Shown here one piece after another: positions 23,511 to 36,505 of a stretch of 64,000 nucleotides of DNA (its first letter is position 1; each line of letters opens with the position of its first letter). The DNA is taken from the NCBI GenBank assembly GCA_928212115.1, contig CAKMRJ010004445.1, positions 82,793,298 through 82,857,297 on the forward strand, written 5' to 3'. The notes under the pieces are model-generated. The model did not search any database, had not been told where the DNA came from, and saw only the letters and a program-made list of their open reading frames with translations. A program made the position numbers and the translations under genes. The stretch is from Lactuca virosa (taxonomy: Eukaryota; Streptophyta; Magnoliopsida; Asterales; Asteraceae).

Positions 23511-26500
23511 CTTGAATCAGACTTCGTCCTCCAAGTCCGCTGCTATGAACAATTCAGGGTAATGCTCCCTATCTCTGATTTGGGTTCCCACGTCCATTTA
23601 GAACCCTTCCGATGTTGCCATTGACCTTGACCAAAGGCACCACCTTTTTCACAAGGCCTTCGACTTCTGATCCAAGATTGCCACTGGTCTCTGAACATAA
23701 TTCAAGCAATCATAAACCTGAACATCGTCCAAAGGGACAACCGTTGAGTCATCAGCCATACACTTCCGAAGCTGCGAAACATGGAAGGTGTTGTGGATCT
23801 GACTGAGCTCCACATGCAAATCTAGCTTGTACACTACCTTACCAACCCTAGAAATCACCCGAAATGTCCCAATATACCGAGGCCCTAGCTTTCCCCTCTT
23901 CCTGAAACGTATTATACCCTTCTAGGGTGATACCTTCAGTAAAACCATGTTGGCGACCTAAGCTATTCAAAGTCTCTACCTAATCTGTTGAATTAGCTTT
24001 GTCATGTGAAGAACTATCTCGATTCTTCCCATGACTTTATGACCCACCTCTCCCCAACATACTGGGGTACGACATTTCCTCCCATAGAGAAGCTCAAAAG
24101 GCGGTGCACCAATACTGGAGTGATAGTTGTTGTTGTAAGAAAACTCAGCTATGGGGAAGGTAGGAGTCCCAGCTCCCAACGAAATCAATCACACAGGCTG
24201 GTAACATATCCTTAAGCGTCTGAATGGTCCATTCACTCTGACCATCTGTCTATGAATGGTAAGCGGTGCTAAAGTGCAACCTCGTACCCAGTTCCTCATG
24301 GAACTTCTGCCAAAACCACAAAGTAAACCGAACATCCCTGTCTGAAACAATAGAAACCGGAACACCATGTCGAGTGACAATCTCGCGCAAATAAACATCG
24401 GGGAACTTTTTGGCCAACGAGCACTCATGGATGGCTAAGAAGTGGGCAGTCTTGATCAACTAGTCCATTATCACCCAAATCACATCAAAATCCTTAGTTG
24501 TCCGTGGTAACTTGGTGATGAAGTCCATGGTGATTTGTTCCCACATGGGAACCTCCAAGGGCTTCAGCTTTCCATGTGGCCTCTGGTGCTCGACTTTGAC
24601 CATCTGATAGGTCAAGCACCTCTCAACATACTAAGCTATCTCCCGCTTCCTACACGACCACCAATAACTAAGTCACAAATCCTAATATATCTTGGTGGCT
24701 CCATGGTGTATCGAGAATCTAGAATTGTGTGCCTCCTCCATCACAGCTTCCCTGTCCCACCAAAATCTACTACCCATACCCAACCATATCGGGTCAGTAA
24801 TCCATGATTTTCTGTAGAAAACCCATCGATATCCCCTATGAGTCGCTCCTGCTTTCAATTCTCTTTCTTGACTCCCTCAGCCTGTGCCTCTCTAATCATA
24901 CCCAACAATGGAAAATCAATCGAAATCCTCATACAAAGTCTTTCAATAGAAGAAATAGTCGTCTTGCGGCTCATAGCATCAGCGACCACATTCGATTTTC
25001 CCAGGTGGTACAGAATCTCATAGTCATAATCCTTAACCATGTCTAGCCACCTACGCTGCCTCATGTTCAGATTCGGTTGATCCATGAAATATCTCAAACT
25101 CTTGTGAGACGTGTAGATGGTACAACGGACCCCATACAAATAATACCGCCAAATCTTGAGATTAAACACTACTGCTCCCAACTATAAATCATGAGTTGTA
25201 TAACAATCCTCATGCAGCTTCAGCTGCCGAGAAGCATTAGGAATAACATTCCCTCGCTGCATAAGAACTGACCCAGGGCAGTGATAGATGCATCACAAAA
25301 TACTATGAAATCCTCAACACCCTCGGGGAGGTTCAACATTGGGACCTTACATAACTTTCGCCTCAAAGTCTCGAATGCAGCCTATTGCTCAGGACCCCAA
25401 CAGAAAACCATGCCCTTCCTCGTGAGATGAGTGAGGGGTAATGCAATCCTGGAGAAGTCTTGAATAAATCTCCGATAATACCCCGCTAATCCCAAGAAAC
25501 TCCTGATCTCAGATGGGGACTTTGGAACCTCCAACTACATGACAACATCAATCTTGGCAGGATCGACCAGGATTCCATTCTGGTTAACGAGGTGTCCCAA
25601 AACTGAACCTCTCGTAACCGAAACTCACACTTCGAGAAGTTGTCATAAAGTTGTTCTCGCTTCAATACTCCTAGAAGCTCTCAAAGGTGCTCCTCATGCT
25701 GCTCTCAGGTCTTGAAATACACCAAGATATCATCTATAAAGACAATGACTGATCGATCGAGCATTAGCCTGCATACCCGATTCATCAAATCCGTGAATGC
25801 CACATGCACATTGGTGAGCCCAAATGGCATCACCATGAACTTATAATGACCATAACGAGTCTGCAACATGGTCTTTTCCATGTCCTCCTCTCTAACACTC
25901 ATCTGATGATATCCCGACCTCAAATCGATCTTGGAGAACCAAGATGCACCATGCGATTGATCGAAGAGGTGATCAATCCGTGGAAGTGGGTAACAGTTAT
26001 CCATCATCAACTTTTTTAACTCCCGGTAATCAATGCGCATCCGGTGTGAACCATCATTCTTCTTGACAAACAAAATCGGTGCTCCCCATGGCGAACTGCT
26101 TGGACTAATAAACTGCTTGCCCAATAACTCCTGCAGCTGTGAGGAAAACTCTTGCAGCTCAAGTGGTGCCAATCGGTATGACACTTGAGCAATCCGAACC
26201 GCACCAGGGACCAAATTGATCGTGAACACAACCTGCCTCTTAAGAGGCACACCGGGTAACTCCTCCGAGAATACATCAGCAAACTCTTTAATAGGTACAT
26301 TAGAAACCAAAACCTCCTTCCCAACCCAGGTGTCAACCACGTACACAAGATGACCTATACAACCGTGTTGCGGATATTACCAAGCCTCGACAGTAGAACA
26401 AAAGGCTGATCCAATCCTGGTACCTTCTCCATAAATAGCCAGTTCTCCCCAACTTGGGGTTTGAACTACCACCTATTGACCCTCGCAATCAATCATAACA

Positions 26501-26783
26501 CCAAACATTCTCATCCAATCCATCCCTACTATCACGCACACATCCCCCATGGGGATCGGAATAAAATCAATCGGATAAGGCACCCCAAAAATCTCCAAAA
26601 CACAACCCTGATAGACACTCAATGTCGAAACCTCGTGTTCGTTGGCGATAGACACCCGCAAGGGACACTCCAATTCTCCATGAGGCATACCAAATCCCTT
26701 TCTGAAAGACTGAGATACAAAAGACCGACTCAAACACGAGTCAAATAACACAAGAGCAGGAAAAGAGTTAACTAAGAAGGTAC
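23511..26783 (-). pseudogene. pol: Gypsy (Tekay/Del-like) pol remnant, minus strand
   Basis: Order from 26783 downward: protease (FLVNSFPALVLFDSC, with the active-site DSG now DSC, then GMDWM), RT (PILFVKKNDGSHRMRIDYRE about 26070-26010; VIVFIDDILVY about 25720), RNase H (VVFNLKIWRYYLYG and ADAMSRK, 25175-24960), integrase (DRDVRFT about 24345; NNNYHSSIGAPPF about 24130) and a C-terminal tail with FHVSQLRKC (about 23785). Stops and frameshifts break every domain. Related by motif to the element at 58724-62034, but more decayed. It once encoded the enzymes for reverse transcription and integration; it cannot now. Confidence 0.88.
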
Positions 26784-26847
26784 CTAACAGGAATACAATT
26801 ATAAGCATATAATAAAATAACTGACAAAATAATAAATGGAAACATAC
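26784..26847 (-). other. Candidate 64-nt intron between gag and protease
   Basis: Minus strand: donor CTG/GTATGTTTCC at 26847 and acceptor TTCCTGTTAG/GTACC ending at 26784. It is AT-rich and carries stops in at least some frames. Removing it joins DVVTG to TFLVN, the continuous gag-protease reading expected for this family. Equivalent positions are at 62035-62103 and, for the donor only, 50181. Confidence 0.6.
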
Positions 26848-28041
26848 CAGTAACGACGTCTGGCGCCTCTCTGCCCTCCTCTTTCATAAGCGAAAGGCCC
26901 GAACCCAAGCCCTCGGGGCCTTCGCCCTACCCTGGCATCCATCAGTAAATCCTTGGGGTAGCAGTAGCTGGTACCTGTACAGGTTTGGCAGCAAGTAAGG
27001 GACATTCGGCCTTCACATGGCCCACTTGATCACAATGATAGCAAATCCTACTGCTTATTGGAGGAGCATGCTGATGCCAATCCTTCACAAAGTGTCCCTC
27101 CCTGCCACAAGTGTGACATGCAAAAGAAGAAGACTGACAGACACCATCATGAACCTTGTCGCACTTCCTACAAGTGCAACCCATCTGACCTCCAGACCTC
27201 GAATCATCGGGCTTGAACCGCTTCGCTACCAACTGTGCCTGAACGGGAGCCTGCCTCGCCTCCCTCGTCTGAATCTCTATCTTAATCTCTTGCCTCCTCA
27301 TGGCATCCTGGAGCTCAACGAGGGAATCTTAGCACTGCATGGATACGAACTGTCGGATATCCATCTTGAGCACGCTCAAGTACCGGGTCATTTGAGCCTA
27401 CTCTGAAGCAGCAAACATAGGGAAGAAAAAGGCCCTCTCAGTGAACATCTTGGTGATCTCCGTCACCGATCAGTAGTCTTTCTCCAATCCAAGTACTACT
27501 GAGCTAAACTCCCACTCTCCACCTGTTGAACGTATCTCACACGAAACATCTTCGAGAATTGCTCACAACTAACAACAACTTTCTGCTCAGGGGTGTAAGC
27601 ACTAGTTACCAATCTCCACCAATCCTTCGCCCCCAACCTGAGAAGGTTCAGGGCGTACTTGACCTGCTAGTCAGTAGGGAAAGAATATCCCTACAAATAA
27701 AATAGCTACCTCATCGCTACAATCGGGTCCCTGACCCCATCAAACTCTGGGGGCATCATATTGTTGAAGTCCCAGTACTGGAAAGCCCTCTCTCCTTGAA
27801 CCCTTGCCACAATAACAGCTGTGGTAGCTGCAACAACAACAACCTCAGAAAGTGCAGCATATCGATCATTAAAGAGCTCAATCATGGCGGTATTGATAGA
27901 CCAAAAAAATTCTGGAATGGATCCTCGGACAACATTAGCCACCTCAGCGGCAATCATCTCACGTATCTGATCATCATTCAACCCTGGCCAATCCTAGCCA
28001 CTCGCTCCAGCTCTGGAACCAGATCCTCTCGTAAGCACCAT
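26848..28041 (-). pseudogene. gag: Gypsy gag remnant, minus strand
   Basis: ATG at 28041-28039 directly after a splice-acceptor-like TTTATTTTTAG. N-terminal helix region (SIPEFFWSINTAMIELF near 27900), matrix-like middle broken by stops (27300-27700), then three zinc-binding motifs at 27180-27010: CRKCDKVHDGVC, CHTCGREGHFVKDW (last Cys replaced by Trp) and CYHCDQVGHVKAEC. Gag would form the particle and bind RNA. It is not functional, because of several stops and frame changes. Confidence 0.85.
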
Positions 28042-28162
28042 ACTAAAAATAAACCAAAATATATCAAAATTTTCAAAATTCATACCATCATAACCATTCC
28101 ATACAGATAAAAACCTCGGGGTTTTTGACTCCCTTGGTACATGTACGAGCCATGTGTTTCCG

Positions 28163-28182
28163 GTAGTACGGGCCCATGCTAC
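28163..28182 (-). other. GGGCCC-centred leader palindrome
   Basis: Plus-strand GTAGTACGGGCCCATGCTAC; one internal mismatch and one wobble in RNA sense. Its near edge is 120 nt from the gag acceptor at 28043. Confidence 0.7.
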
Positions 28183-28831
28183 CTTCCACACCTACCCCTA
28201 TTTGTCTTAAAGGATCAACACAAACTACCTCAACAAATACACAACTAGGATACACATACATCCTATCCTCACTGTAACTAGAGTAGCTAATCGTTTCTTA
28301 TCTGGCCGACTGCTCACACATATACTCATCCATGAAACGTCCACCAACCCTACAGTCACTTGTATATGCAAATCATACATAACACTGGATCCTATACACA
28401 GTCGAATACTTGATTTTAACCTAAAACCACAACCAAACAAGGAACATGAAGTAAGGCCATTAAATATTCTTAGGCTATAGAATCTTATTTATGTACAACT
28501 AGGATGCACACATTAACCAACTGCATTAATGATGTCAATTTCATACAAGAAGTCCTCCTATGCTATTAGGCATCATACATCAGATAATTCTATCATGCAA
28601 TTCCTGAAGATCCATAGCCTATCACTAGCATGCAGTTCTATCATATTTATCAATAACAAGTAACCGTGTGGTAACTTGGGGTATACTTCTTGTTCCAGCT
28701 GGTCGTACACATCGCATTACTCCTTCGTTACTTTGAAAAAAATTCGAATTTGTTTGAAAATCATTTTGAAAACTTTATAGATCCTTAGTTTGAGTCTAGA
28801 TTCACACGAATGTTCATCATCATCTCTCAAA

Positions 28832-28848
28832 CCAGGGCTTTAATACCA
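28832..28848 (-). other. Degraded primer-binding site
   Basis: Minus TGGTATTAAAGCCCTGG; differs from the initiator-Met complement by CAG to TAA in the middle. Position next to the LTR and the leader context CAGTTTGAGTC support the call. Confidence 0.65.
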
Positions 28849-28850
28849 AC

Positions 28851-29464
28851 TTAACCAAAACTCATGCATGGGAAGGAAATAACGACCAAGACCTCATTTT
28901 TTTGCTTCTAAATACTCTAAATACCCCAAAACGTCTGAAAGGACAACTTAATTGGATTGGAGTAGCTCATACTCAAAATACCAAACCAATAAGACCAAAA
29001 GGACACAAAACTTCATGGCTAAACCAGATCTAAGCATAGTTTCATCAAGTTCAAAGCTTTTTACATTCAAAGAGTGTCCACATATGATGTGATTCTGGAT
29101 CCAAGTTGCTTACCACTTCTAGGATGATCTTCTCTTCCGCCTTCCTCCTTCAAGTTCACCAAAACACACACACAAAGCTCAAAATGGTCTCAAAAGATAT
29201 TAGGGTTTACTAGAGTGTCGAGATGAGGCTAGAGGCTGATGAAAGGAAAGAGGCTTAGGAAATAGGGATGTTTAAATAGGGTCCAAATCCTAAAAATAAG
29301 GGTTAGCTCTCTGACCACATACGCGCAAGATACTAAATGTACGCCTAATGTATGCACCTGGAGCCCAGAATTACAAAACTATGAGCCATTTTGCAACAAT
29401 TCTCACAAATAAGGACTAAAATACAATAATTTTCATACATAGGGTTAGAAATGGTAATATCTCA
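28851..29464 (-). mobile_element. 5' LTR (family L4), truncated
   Basis: Only the U3 side matches the partner LTR (last 240 bp, including TATA at 29270-29279 and the context GTATGCACCTGGAGCCC). The conserved block and minisatellite are missing, so the R/U5 part is deleted or replaced. Its length is half that of the 3' LTR. No target-site duplication could be recognised. Confidence 0.6.
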
Positions 29465-32072
29465 ACATCTGGAAGTTACAAAAACCCTAATAAAAAAAAT
29501 CACCGACGAAGAAAAGCACGAGAGATGCACTAGTAAATACGCAGATAATGAATAAGGTGAAATACAATTAAAGGGACTGATCTGGGTAAATTCAGAAATC
29601 CAGGGTTTTGAATAAAACTCACTTTCTCTATATTTTGGGGCGTGAGCGTGAAATACATAAGCGGCAAAAACCTCTGGGAGCCTGATCGCGGTCTCATGAG
29701 GCAATGAGCAAACTGCCTGCCTCAGCCATTCACGTTGCTTAGACCAACCACTGCATCTACCATCTGATCCTAACCCTTCCATGCGACTTCGGTTCGATTT
29801 CGTGAGGCGGCGACCAAAACGCCTGGTCATTCAAAATTAGAATCGATGCCATTGCGATTCTTCCCTGTATGTTTGAAGCGACTTTGCTAAGATGAGACCG
29901 ACTGGTCTTTCAGTTATGTCGATTTGAAGTCAATTTTAACATTAGGTCTACCTAATGTAACTCACAATCTAATGATTTTCACGTTTACACAAGTATGTAC
30001 ATTGACATGTTTGGCTTTATATATAATAAAGGGTCAAGATGATATAGAGGAAGGATCATTTGAGAACCTATATTTTCCCGAAAACCCGAGAACCAAACAA
30101 GGACCGCTAGAAGAAAATAATAGAGGGTCAAGATGATTGTGTCATTTTTGTAAAAACTTGGAAATAAAAAGCACGGGGGGTATCTTATTTCAATTTTTCG
30201 GAGGGATTTTAGGGATAGATAACTTATATCTGATCCCATCAAACCCTTTCCTTATACTATTTCTGTCTATGTTCGTCATCAAATCTCTCTCCCTCTCACG
30301 ATCTTCATTGACGACCAAAGACGACAGCCTCCTCCATCATTCGTCGTCGATCGCCTCCCCCTCCCTTCACCGGCCACCTCTACCTCTGTTGATCGCCACA
30401 CTCCTTGATGTCGCGTTCTTCATAGAAAAAACTCCACTGAAGATGCTTTGATTTTGAATCGGTTTGTCAGCCATTATTGTACATCCGTTCTCCCTTGTTT
30501 CTCTATCATTATTGGAATACTATACTACGATCTAGATCTCTCTTGTTCCTCTATCGTTGTGCCTTCATCACTAGATATGTTTCTCCTACACATCGATCTG
30601 ATTTGGTAAACGCCTTTATATCTATATCGATATCTGATTTTTTTCATTCAATCATGTTGGCTTCGATATGACCTACTGCCTTTACTTTATGTGTATTGTA
30701 AGTCCACTAGATGAAACCAAGACCTATGTAAAAGGAGAAATATAAGTATTAGGGAATTTTTTGATGATCAATAGAATACCATATTGTTGTTCCTCTTGAG
30801 AACTCTATTCTTTGATATTTTTACTTTTGAATATTGTATTAGTTCCCTTCACCTTGATGGATTTTCAAGCGTTCGGAGTTGGAAAATATCTTTTGTTTGT
30901 TTTTAGCACACAATGTGTTTGTTGAAATGCTTCAAAGGATGTTTTCACCATTTACCTTTGTTAATTCTGCTTCTGTATTGGTAATTTCATCCCACTGACT
31001 ATCGTTCTTGTGACCTACCACCTGAGGATATTTCCAAACCAAATGATTGGCAAGATTTTGCTGACCAGTTAATCACTAAAGATGATGCTACAACACCAAA
31101 TTAGGGAAATATTTGTTAACTATTAGAAGTTAACTTGGAAATCCACATTTACTTTATATGTTAAGTCGTGCTTTATGTCATAAGTAAAGAAGAAGTGGTT
31201 TGTATGATAGTTTATTAAGATTAAATTTATAGCTTAATGTTTGATTTTTGAATCTGATTCTTTTGGCACGAAAACTAAATGTAAAAAAACATTGATTGCT
31301 TTTGTATAACTTTAGCACAATGTTTTGATTTGTTCATTTGTTCTTAACAGGAACTAGTGAAACACAAGATGGAAATAACACATCGAGAAGAAAGAGGTGA
31401 AGACCACAAACTTACAATTTTAAACGCCAAATGGTTCATTAGAAGGTGTGATTAAACTTATTATTCTCTTTTTAGAGCTTTCATCATTAAGCAAACAAAA
31501 ATATTTCTGATGCTTTATTGGGTTTAATAGGAATGCGATTGAATCTGGTAAACTTTATATGAGTGTTTCTTTTATACTTAACGTAGAAAGAAGTTATAAT
31601 AGAGAAAATTCGGGAAAGGAGGCTTTCCGCTTTAAGTACCAAATGTTTTATGAATTTGGCCTTATTACTGTTTCCTTTATTTTTGCGTTCAATTTCCCTA
31701 ATATAGACATCTTTTGGCACATGTACTTTTTTCTCTAGGGTTCTATGGTTATAAATGAGAGTATTTGGATGGATTATAAGGTGTGTATTCTAATATAGCT
31801 CGAGATTTTGATTGTGCATTTGATTTTTGTTAGTAGGTAGCTTTTGGGATTCATGTTTTAGAATTATTATGTCAGCGGCCAGGAAGCATCAACTCTTGTA
31901 GCTTAATTTCCATGGCTATTTGTAAGTCTCACTTTTCTTTATGTTATTGCATTCGAAATTACCAAATTAAATGAATTTATTTTTCTAGATATAGAAAAAT
32001 AAATGAGATATCAATATTTTATAGAGATAAATTCACCTAAAATTCTTATTTTTATATATTCACATATTGTGT
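29465..32072. other. Non-LTR region, no intact gene
   Basis: Flanked by element L4 and LTR L7, probably older host DNA. It holds a pyrimidine-rich stretch (30280-30400) resembling a 5' untranslated region, a 13-bp direct repeat GGGTCAAGATGAT at 30031 and 30125, a possible exon scrap (30985-31104), a good acceptor (TTCTTAACAG/GAAC near 31350) and AT-rich intron-like DNA. A 122-codon minus-strand open frame (29462-29830) shows no family I recognise. I see no complete gene. Confidence 0.5.
30985..31104 (+). pseudogene. Possible exon fragment of an unidentified gene
   Basis: A 39-codon frame ending in TAG, with an ordered, acidic composition (contains PPEDISKPNDWQDFADQLI), unlike the surrounding AT-rich DNA. 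It starts after an in-frame TAA at 30982 with no ATG, so it would have to be an internal exon. A splice-acceptor-like CTTAACAG follows 240 bp on. I do not recognise the family. It may equally be chance. Confidence 0.25.
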
Positions 32073-32369
32073 TGTAACACCCATAAAATTCAAGCCAATT
32101 TAAAACTTTTTAGAACATTTAAAACCATTAAGTTATTACAGTTTGTTTTCAAAATAGTTTAATCATCAGAGTATCCCCATAATCAAATCATAAAATCATG
32201 AACTATGAGGAGCTGTATGATCACACCCTTACCTTGCCACGATCCCCTGATGCACCTGAAACAATAAACTGAAACTGTAAGCCCGAAAGCTTAGTGAGTT
32301 CCCCCAAAATACCCATACCCACAACAATACACATATAATCATAAACAACATACTATGGGTCCAGTCAAC

Positions 32370-35037
32370 TGTGACAACCCGAAATTTTCATTGAACAAAC
32401 TCTATAGTCTAGTACTTCAATTAAAAGTCAAATCCTTTTCTGATAATTTTTAGCTCGGATTAAAGTACAGTTGGGTATTTTTAATATTATTCTTGAGAGA
32501 ACAAATTAGAGGAAATATACTTTAGGTTTATTTGTGTAACATTTAAGTCACAAAACTCCAAGAGTTAGGAGTTTTCGGCCCAAATGGTGTTAGGGCCGAA
32601 AACCCTAAGTGGTATATAAATGACACTTAGTCATTTTTAGTCTCTTTTTCCCATTTCCAAGTCAAGAACATTCTCTCTCAAGTATCATCCGAAAATTTTG
32701 TCAAGATCTTCAAGATTGTAAGTGTTTCCTTCCTTGTTTAGTTGATCTCTTCCATTATCTAGTGATCTTACATGATTTCATCCGTGAAATCATTCCATTT
32801 TCATAGATCTTCAAGTGTTCTTCATTTCACCAAGAACACACACTAGTGTTTTGGGCCGAAAACACCCTCCTTTGCTTCCATATTGTAAGTATCTATCTCC
32901 TGTACTTGTTATCTACTAAGGATACTTGAATTAGGGCCTTGAAAACATCCATTTTATCCAAGAACAAAGGTGTTTTCGGTCTAGTGCATCTCCTTAGACC
33001 GAAAACCCTTATGAAGGGTGCTAAAATGACTTTAAGCCTTCCTAATGCTTAGTATTGAGTCTAGAACACTTCATTGATAGTTGTAAGCCCTTGGAAATCA
33101 CCTTATGCAACAAAGATCATGAGTTTTCGGTCAAGACCATATGGACCGAAAACCTCTTTGAACCGAAAGCTCCAATGAGAGGCCATACTCCCCTTAGATG
33201 CAACCCTAATGTACTACTAGCACTTGAATCAAAGTGTTAACCATGTTTTAGGGTGTCTTAACTTGATTAATTTGTTATTAATTAACTAATTGGATACATA
33301 TATGTGTCAATATATGTTAAATAGGATCTGTGTGTGTGCTCAAGCCTTCACTTGACACTTAGCATCCTATACCATCCGTTCATCCAAACCACTCACTGCA
33401 GGTGAGTTCATACCCTTAATGAACCTTTTAAATGATTTTAAATGCTTTTATGGGGGGAATACAAGTTGAACTATTATAGTTATTATATCAATCACATGTG
33501 ATTAATAACTACCAAACAAGTGGATTTCTTACTTTTCAAACTGTGTTATCAAACAAACTACTTCAAACTGTTTTACAAACTCTTTTGCATGTTAAATACT
33601 TTTATCAAACTCTTTAAAACTTATACTTTGTCAAAAGTGTATCTATATAGATATATTTATATAAGTAGGATTGAAAATACTTAGGACTGATAGCTCACCT
33701 TACCTCCTGTTCCTTGTTTGGTTGTGGACTTAGGGTATCGGTTGTTTGTCCGAAGGTCATTTGAATCCTAGTTATATATTATGTATATGTATATAGACAT
33801 TAAAGTTCCTTCTTTCATTTCAATCCCTTTGGGTAGCAAAGGTATACAAACATGTTCATTTATACAAACAACATTACTAGTAAACTATAATAGGTATAGT
33901 TTAGGAAGTTCAATACTATTACTAGAACAGTGAAACATACAATGAGTCAGTTCATACATGCGTCAATACATACTATGATGAGAAACAAACATAACATACA
34001 GATAGAGAACACTATGATGAGAAACAAACATAACATACAGATAGAGAATACTATAACGAGAAACAAACAATAACATACAGAGAGAACATACATACATACT
34101 AGACAGAGAGAACATACAATACAGCTAGTACATCCAATACATATACAAGAACATTACAACAGTTATGTGAGCCACGTAACGGGGCATGGCATCACCTGTC
34201 ATGGCTCGTTTTGTATCCAGAATCTCCTTAAATGGGGAGCGTTGAATTTGTGTATAGATCTATACTAGATTGACTATCCTACACCTTGCTGCTCGCTACA
34301 GTGGGACTTTCAAGTCTACGGGTGCCAAATGTCATTTCTTCCGATGTTTTTCATCGTCGTGTTTTTAGTCGGTAGCATGGTACTGGCATATCACATGGAA
34401 ATTTAAATAACAATTGGTTTAAGGTAGTTAGTACAGCAGTAGTTACTTAATACAACACTACAGTACTTTATTATTTCCCCATTGCATTCACTTTGTGATC
34501 TTCACACAATGAACAGTAATGTAAAACTATATTTTTGGTTAATGATAGTCATATTTGGGAAAATACACACTTTTACAAGAGACACACATACAAACATTTG
34601 ATGCCTTGGTAGAAGGCTACTTTTAGTAGAAAACATAGGGTTTTCTAGGATAGTTCAAACAAATACAAACATTTACAAACTTATACATCACATACTTACA
34701 AAAAATACTTTCATACAAGCAATGACACTAAGATACTTATGATCTCACCAGCCTTAATGCTGATAAACTCTTTCAAAATAACTTGTATTCTCAGGTCACC
34801 AGTAGACAGGTACCGGTGCCAGGTTTTGAGAAGATGGAGCTCGTTCAAGACTCATATTTTATTTTGATTCATATTTTTGGTGTCTAGTAAACTTGACAGA
34901 ACACACTTGTATTAAAATTATATTATTAATGCAATGGATGATGTTGTTGCTTGTTTACTATTATGCATTGTTGTGATACTGTACATGACGTCCTCCACAC
35001 CTGAACGATTCTGCCGTTCCGGTTTTGGGGTGTGACA
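32370..35037 (+). mobile_element. Solo LTR of family L2 inserted in L7
   Basis: TGTGACAACCCG...GGGTGTGACA, 2.67 kb; first kilobase about 98% like 5915 and 11931, then a longer subfamily-specific part with GAGAAACAAACATAACATACAG-type short repeats at 33980-34120. Flanks are TCAAC and GCATC, so there is no target-site duplication. There is no internal sequence on either side. Confidence 0.75.
32571..32619 (+). promoter_or_regulatory. L2 core promoter (inverted repeat and TATA)
   Basis: GTTTTCGGCCC (32571-32581), GGGCCGAAAAC (32593-32603) and TATATAA (32613-32619), the same arrangement as at 12132-12180. Confidence 0.55.
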
Positions 35038-35043
35038 GCATCA

Positions 35044-35370
35044 GGTTGGAATACCCCAGGCCCTCAACCATCCGGTTGGAATGCCAACACACTATGGGTC
35101 CAATCATCCTCGGGATGGAATACCCCAGGCCCACAACCAACAGGTTGGAATGCCCACATACTATAAGTCCAATCATCCTCGGGATGGAATACTCACGACC
35201 CACAACCAACAGGTTGGAATGCCCACATACTATGAGTCCAATCATCCTCGGGATGGAATACTCACGGCCCACAACCAACAAGTTGGAATGACCACATATT
35301 ATGAGTCCAATCATCCTCGGGATGGAATACTCATGGCCAACAACCAACAGGTTGGAATCCCCAGGACTAT
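35044..35370. repeat. L7 minisatellite, about 69-bp units (block A)
   Basis: About five units containing CAGGTTGGAATGCCCACATA and CAATCATCCTCGGGATGG. The insertion of L2 cut its left edge (one partial unit at 32350-32369). The period is a multiple of three, so both strands stay open, but the products are repeat-derived. Repeated in block B at 42965-43290. Confidence 0.8.
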
Positions 35371-35970
35371 TGGCTTTCGCATAAAGCAGATAAGACTCAA
35401 CCGTCAAACACACATGTGCAAATATAACAGATAATCACATAACAGTCTATAGACAACAACTGATCTAACAGATCATACCACATACCACATAATATTATCC
35501 TACCCTCTAGAATACCGAACTAACAGGTCATACCACACATCACATAATATCATCCTACCCTCTAGGATACCGATCTAACAGATCATACTAGCATAACATA
35601 ACTAAATAACAATTCAAAGGGACGGCCTTGGTGCCTTAGACCCTTGAGTATAGTGAGGATAACTCACCTGGCGCACTGCTGAAGTCCCGCAGACAAAACT
35701 CCAGCTGCTAGTTAACAGATTCCCAAGCTGTCAACATCAAACAACACCCAATTAATAATTAGGTTCCAAGCCCAAGGTCCAACTCACACTCCAAAGGCCC
35801 AATAGTCAACCAATGGGCCAAAGCCCAACATATGGCCTAATTTTCCAAATTGGGCCCAGACCTTTACATGGTCTTTCCTTAAGGCCCGTTCAAGTATTTT
35901 AGTCCAAACTATTTGTATACCTATGGCCCAATATCACATAATCATAAAGGCCCAGTTATGGCCCATCTAT

Positions 35971-35993
35971 GGCCCAATTTTCCAAATTGGGCC
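35971..35993. other. GGCCCAATTT hairpin in L7 (block A)
   Basis: Ten-base perfect arms around TCC; a one-mismatch sister is at about 35827. GGCCCA words are dense through 35775-36660. Confidence 0.65.
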
Positions 35994-36505
35994 CAAGACT
36001 CTCACATAGGCCTTGTCCTAAAACCCATATAATTATTTAGTCCATTTGCTTATTCTTGGAAAGCCCATTAATAGTCCAATCGCCAAAGCCCGATAGAAAA
36101 GGCCCAACACAAAGTCCAAGTGAAATTAGAATTTCACATAAAATGACAATTAGGGTTAAGTTTTTCTCACTTAACCCATTAAGGACTTAATCCATTAAGT
36201 CCCTCACTTTACTAAATAAGTCATATGGTGTGATTGCACTTAATGCATAATTCCATTCCGATGGCCCAAATTTGGGTCTCGATATGTCCAAGCCCATAAT
36301 CCCAAAATTAGGGTTTTCTCATGAAATGATGATTAGGGTTAAGTGTTTCTTACTTAACCCATTAAGGACTTAATCCATTAAGTCTATTCTTGCCTTAAGT
36401 TAGTTTGCTAATGATTATTAATTATTATCTTAGGTTTAATAATAAATTCTTGTGTGTGTCCCAAACAATTCCCACATTTAGGGTTTTATGCTCATAGGGT
36501 TGTCC

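Noticed and set aside
29462..29830. 122-codon minus-strand frame as a host gene
   Set aside because: No recognisable domain, the end runs into low-complexity sequence next to LTR L4, and there is no promoter or splice support.
35044..35370. Open frames on both strands across minisatellites (also 38070-38362, 52655-52993, 56893-57056) as repeat proteins
   Set aside because: The periods (69, 42, 27) are multiples of three, which keeps all phases open on both strands; products are simple repeats without start context, and they lie in LTRs.
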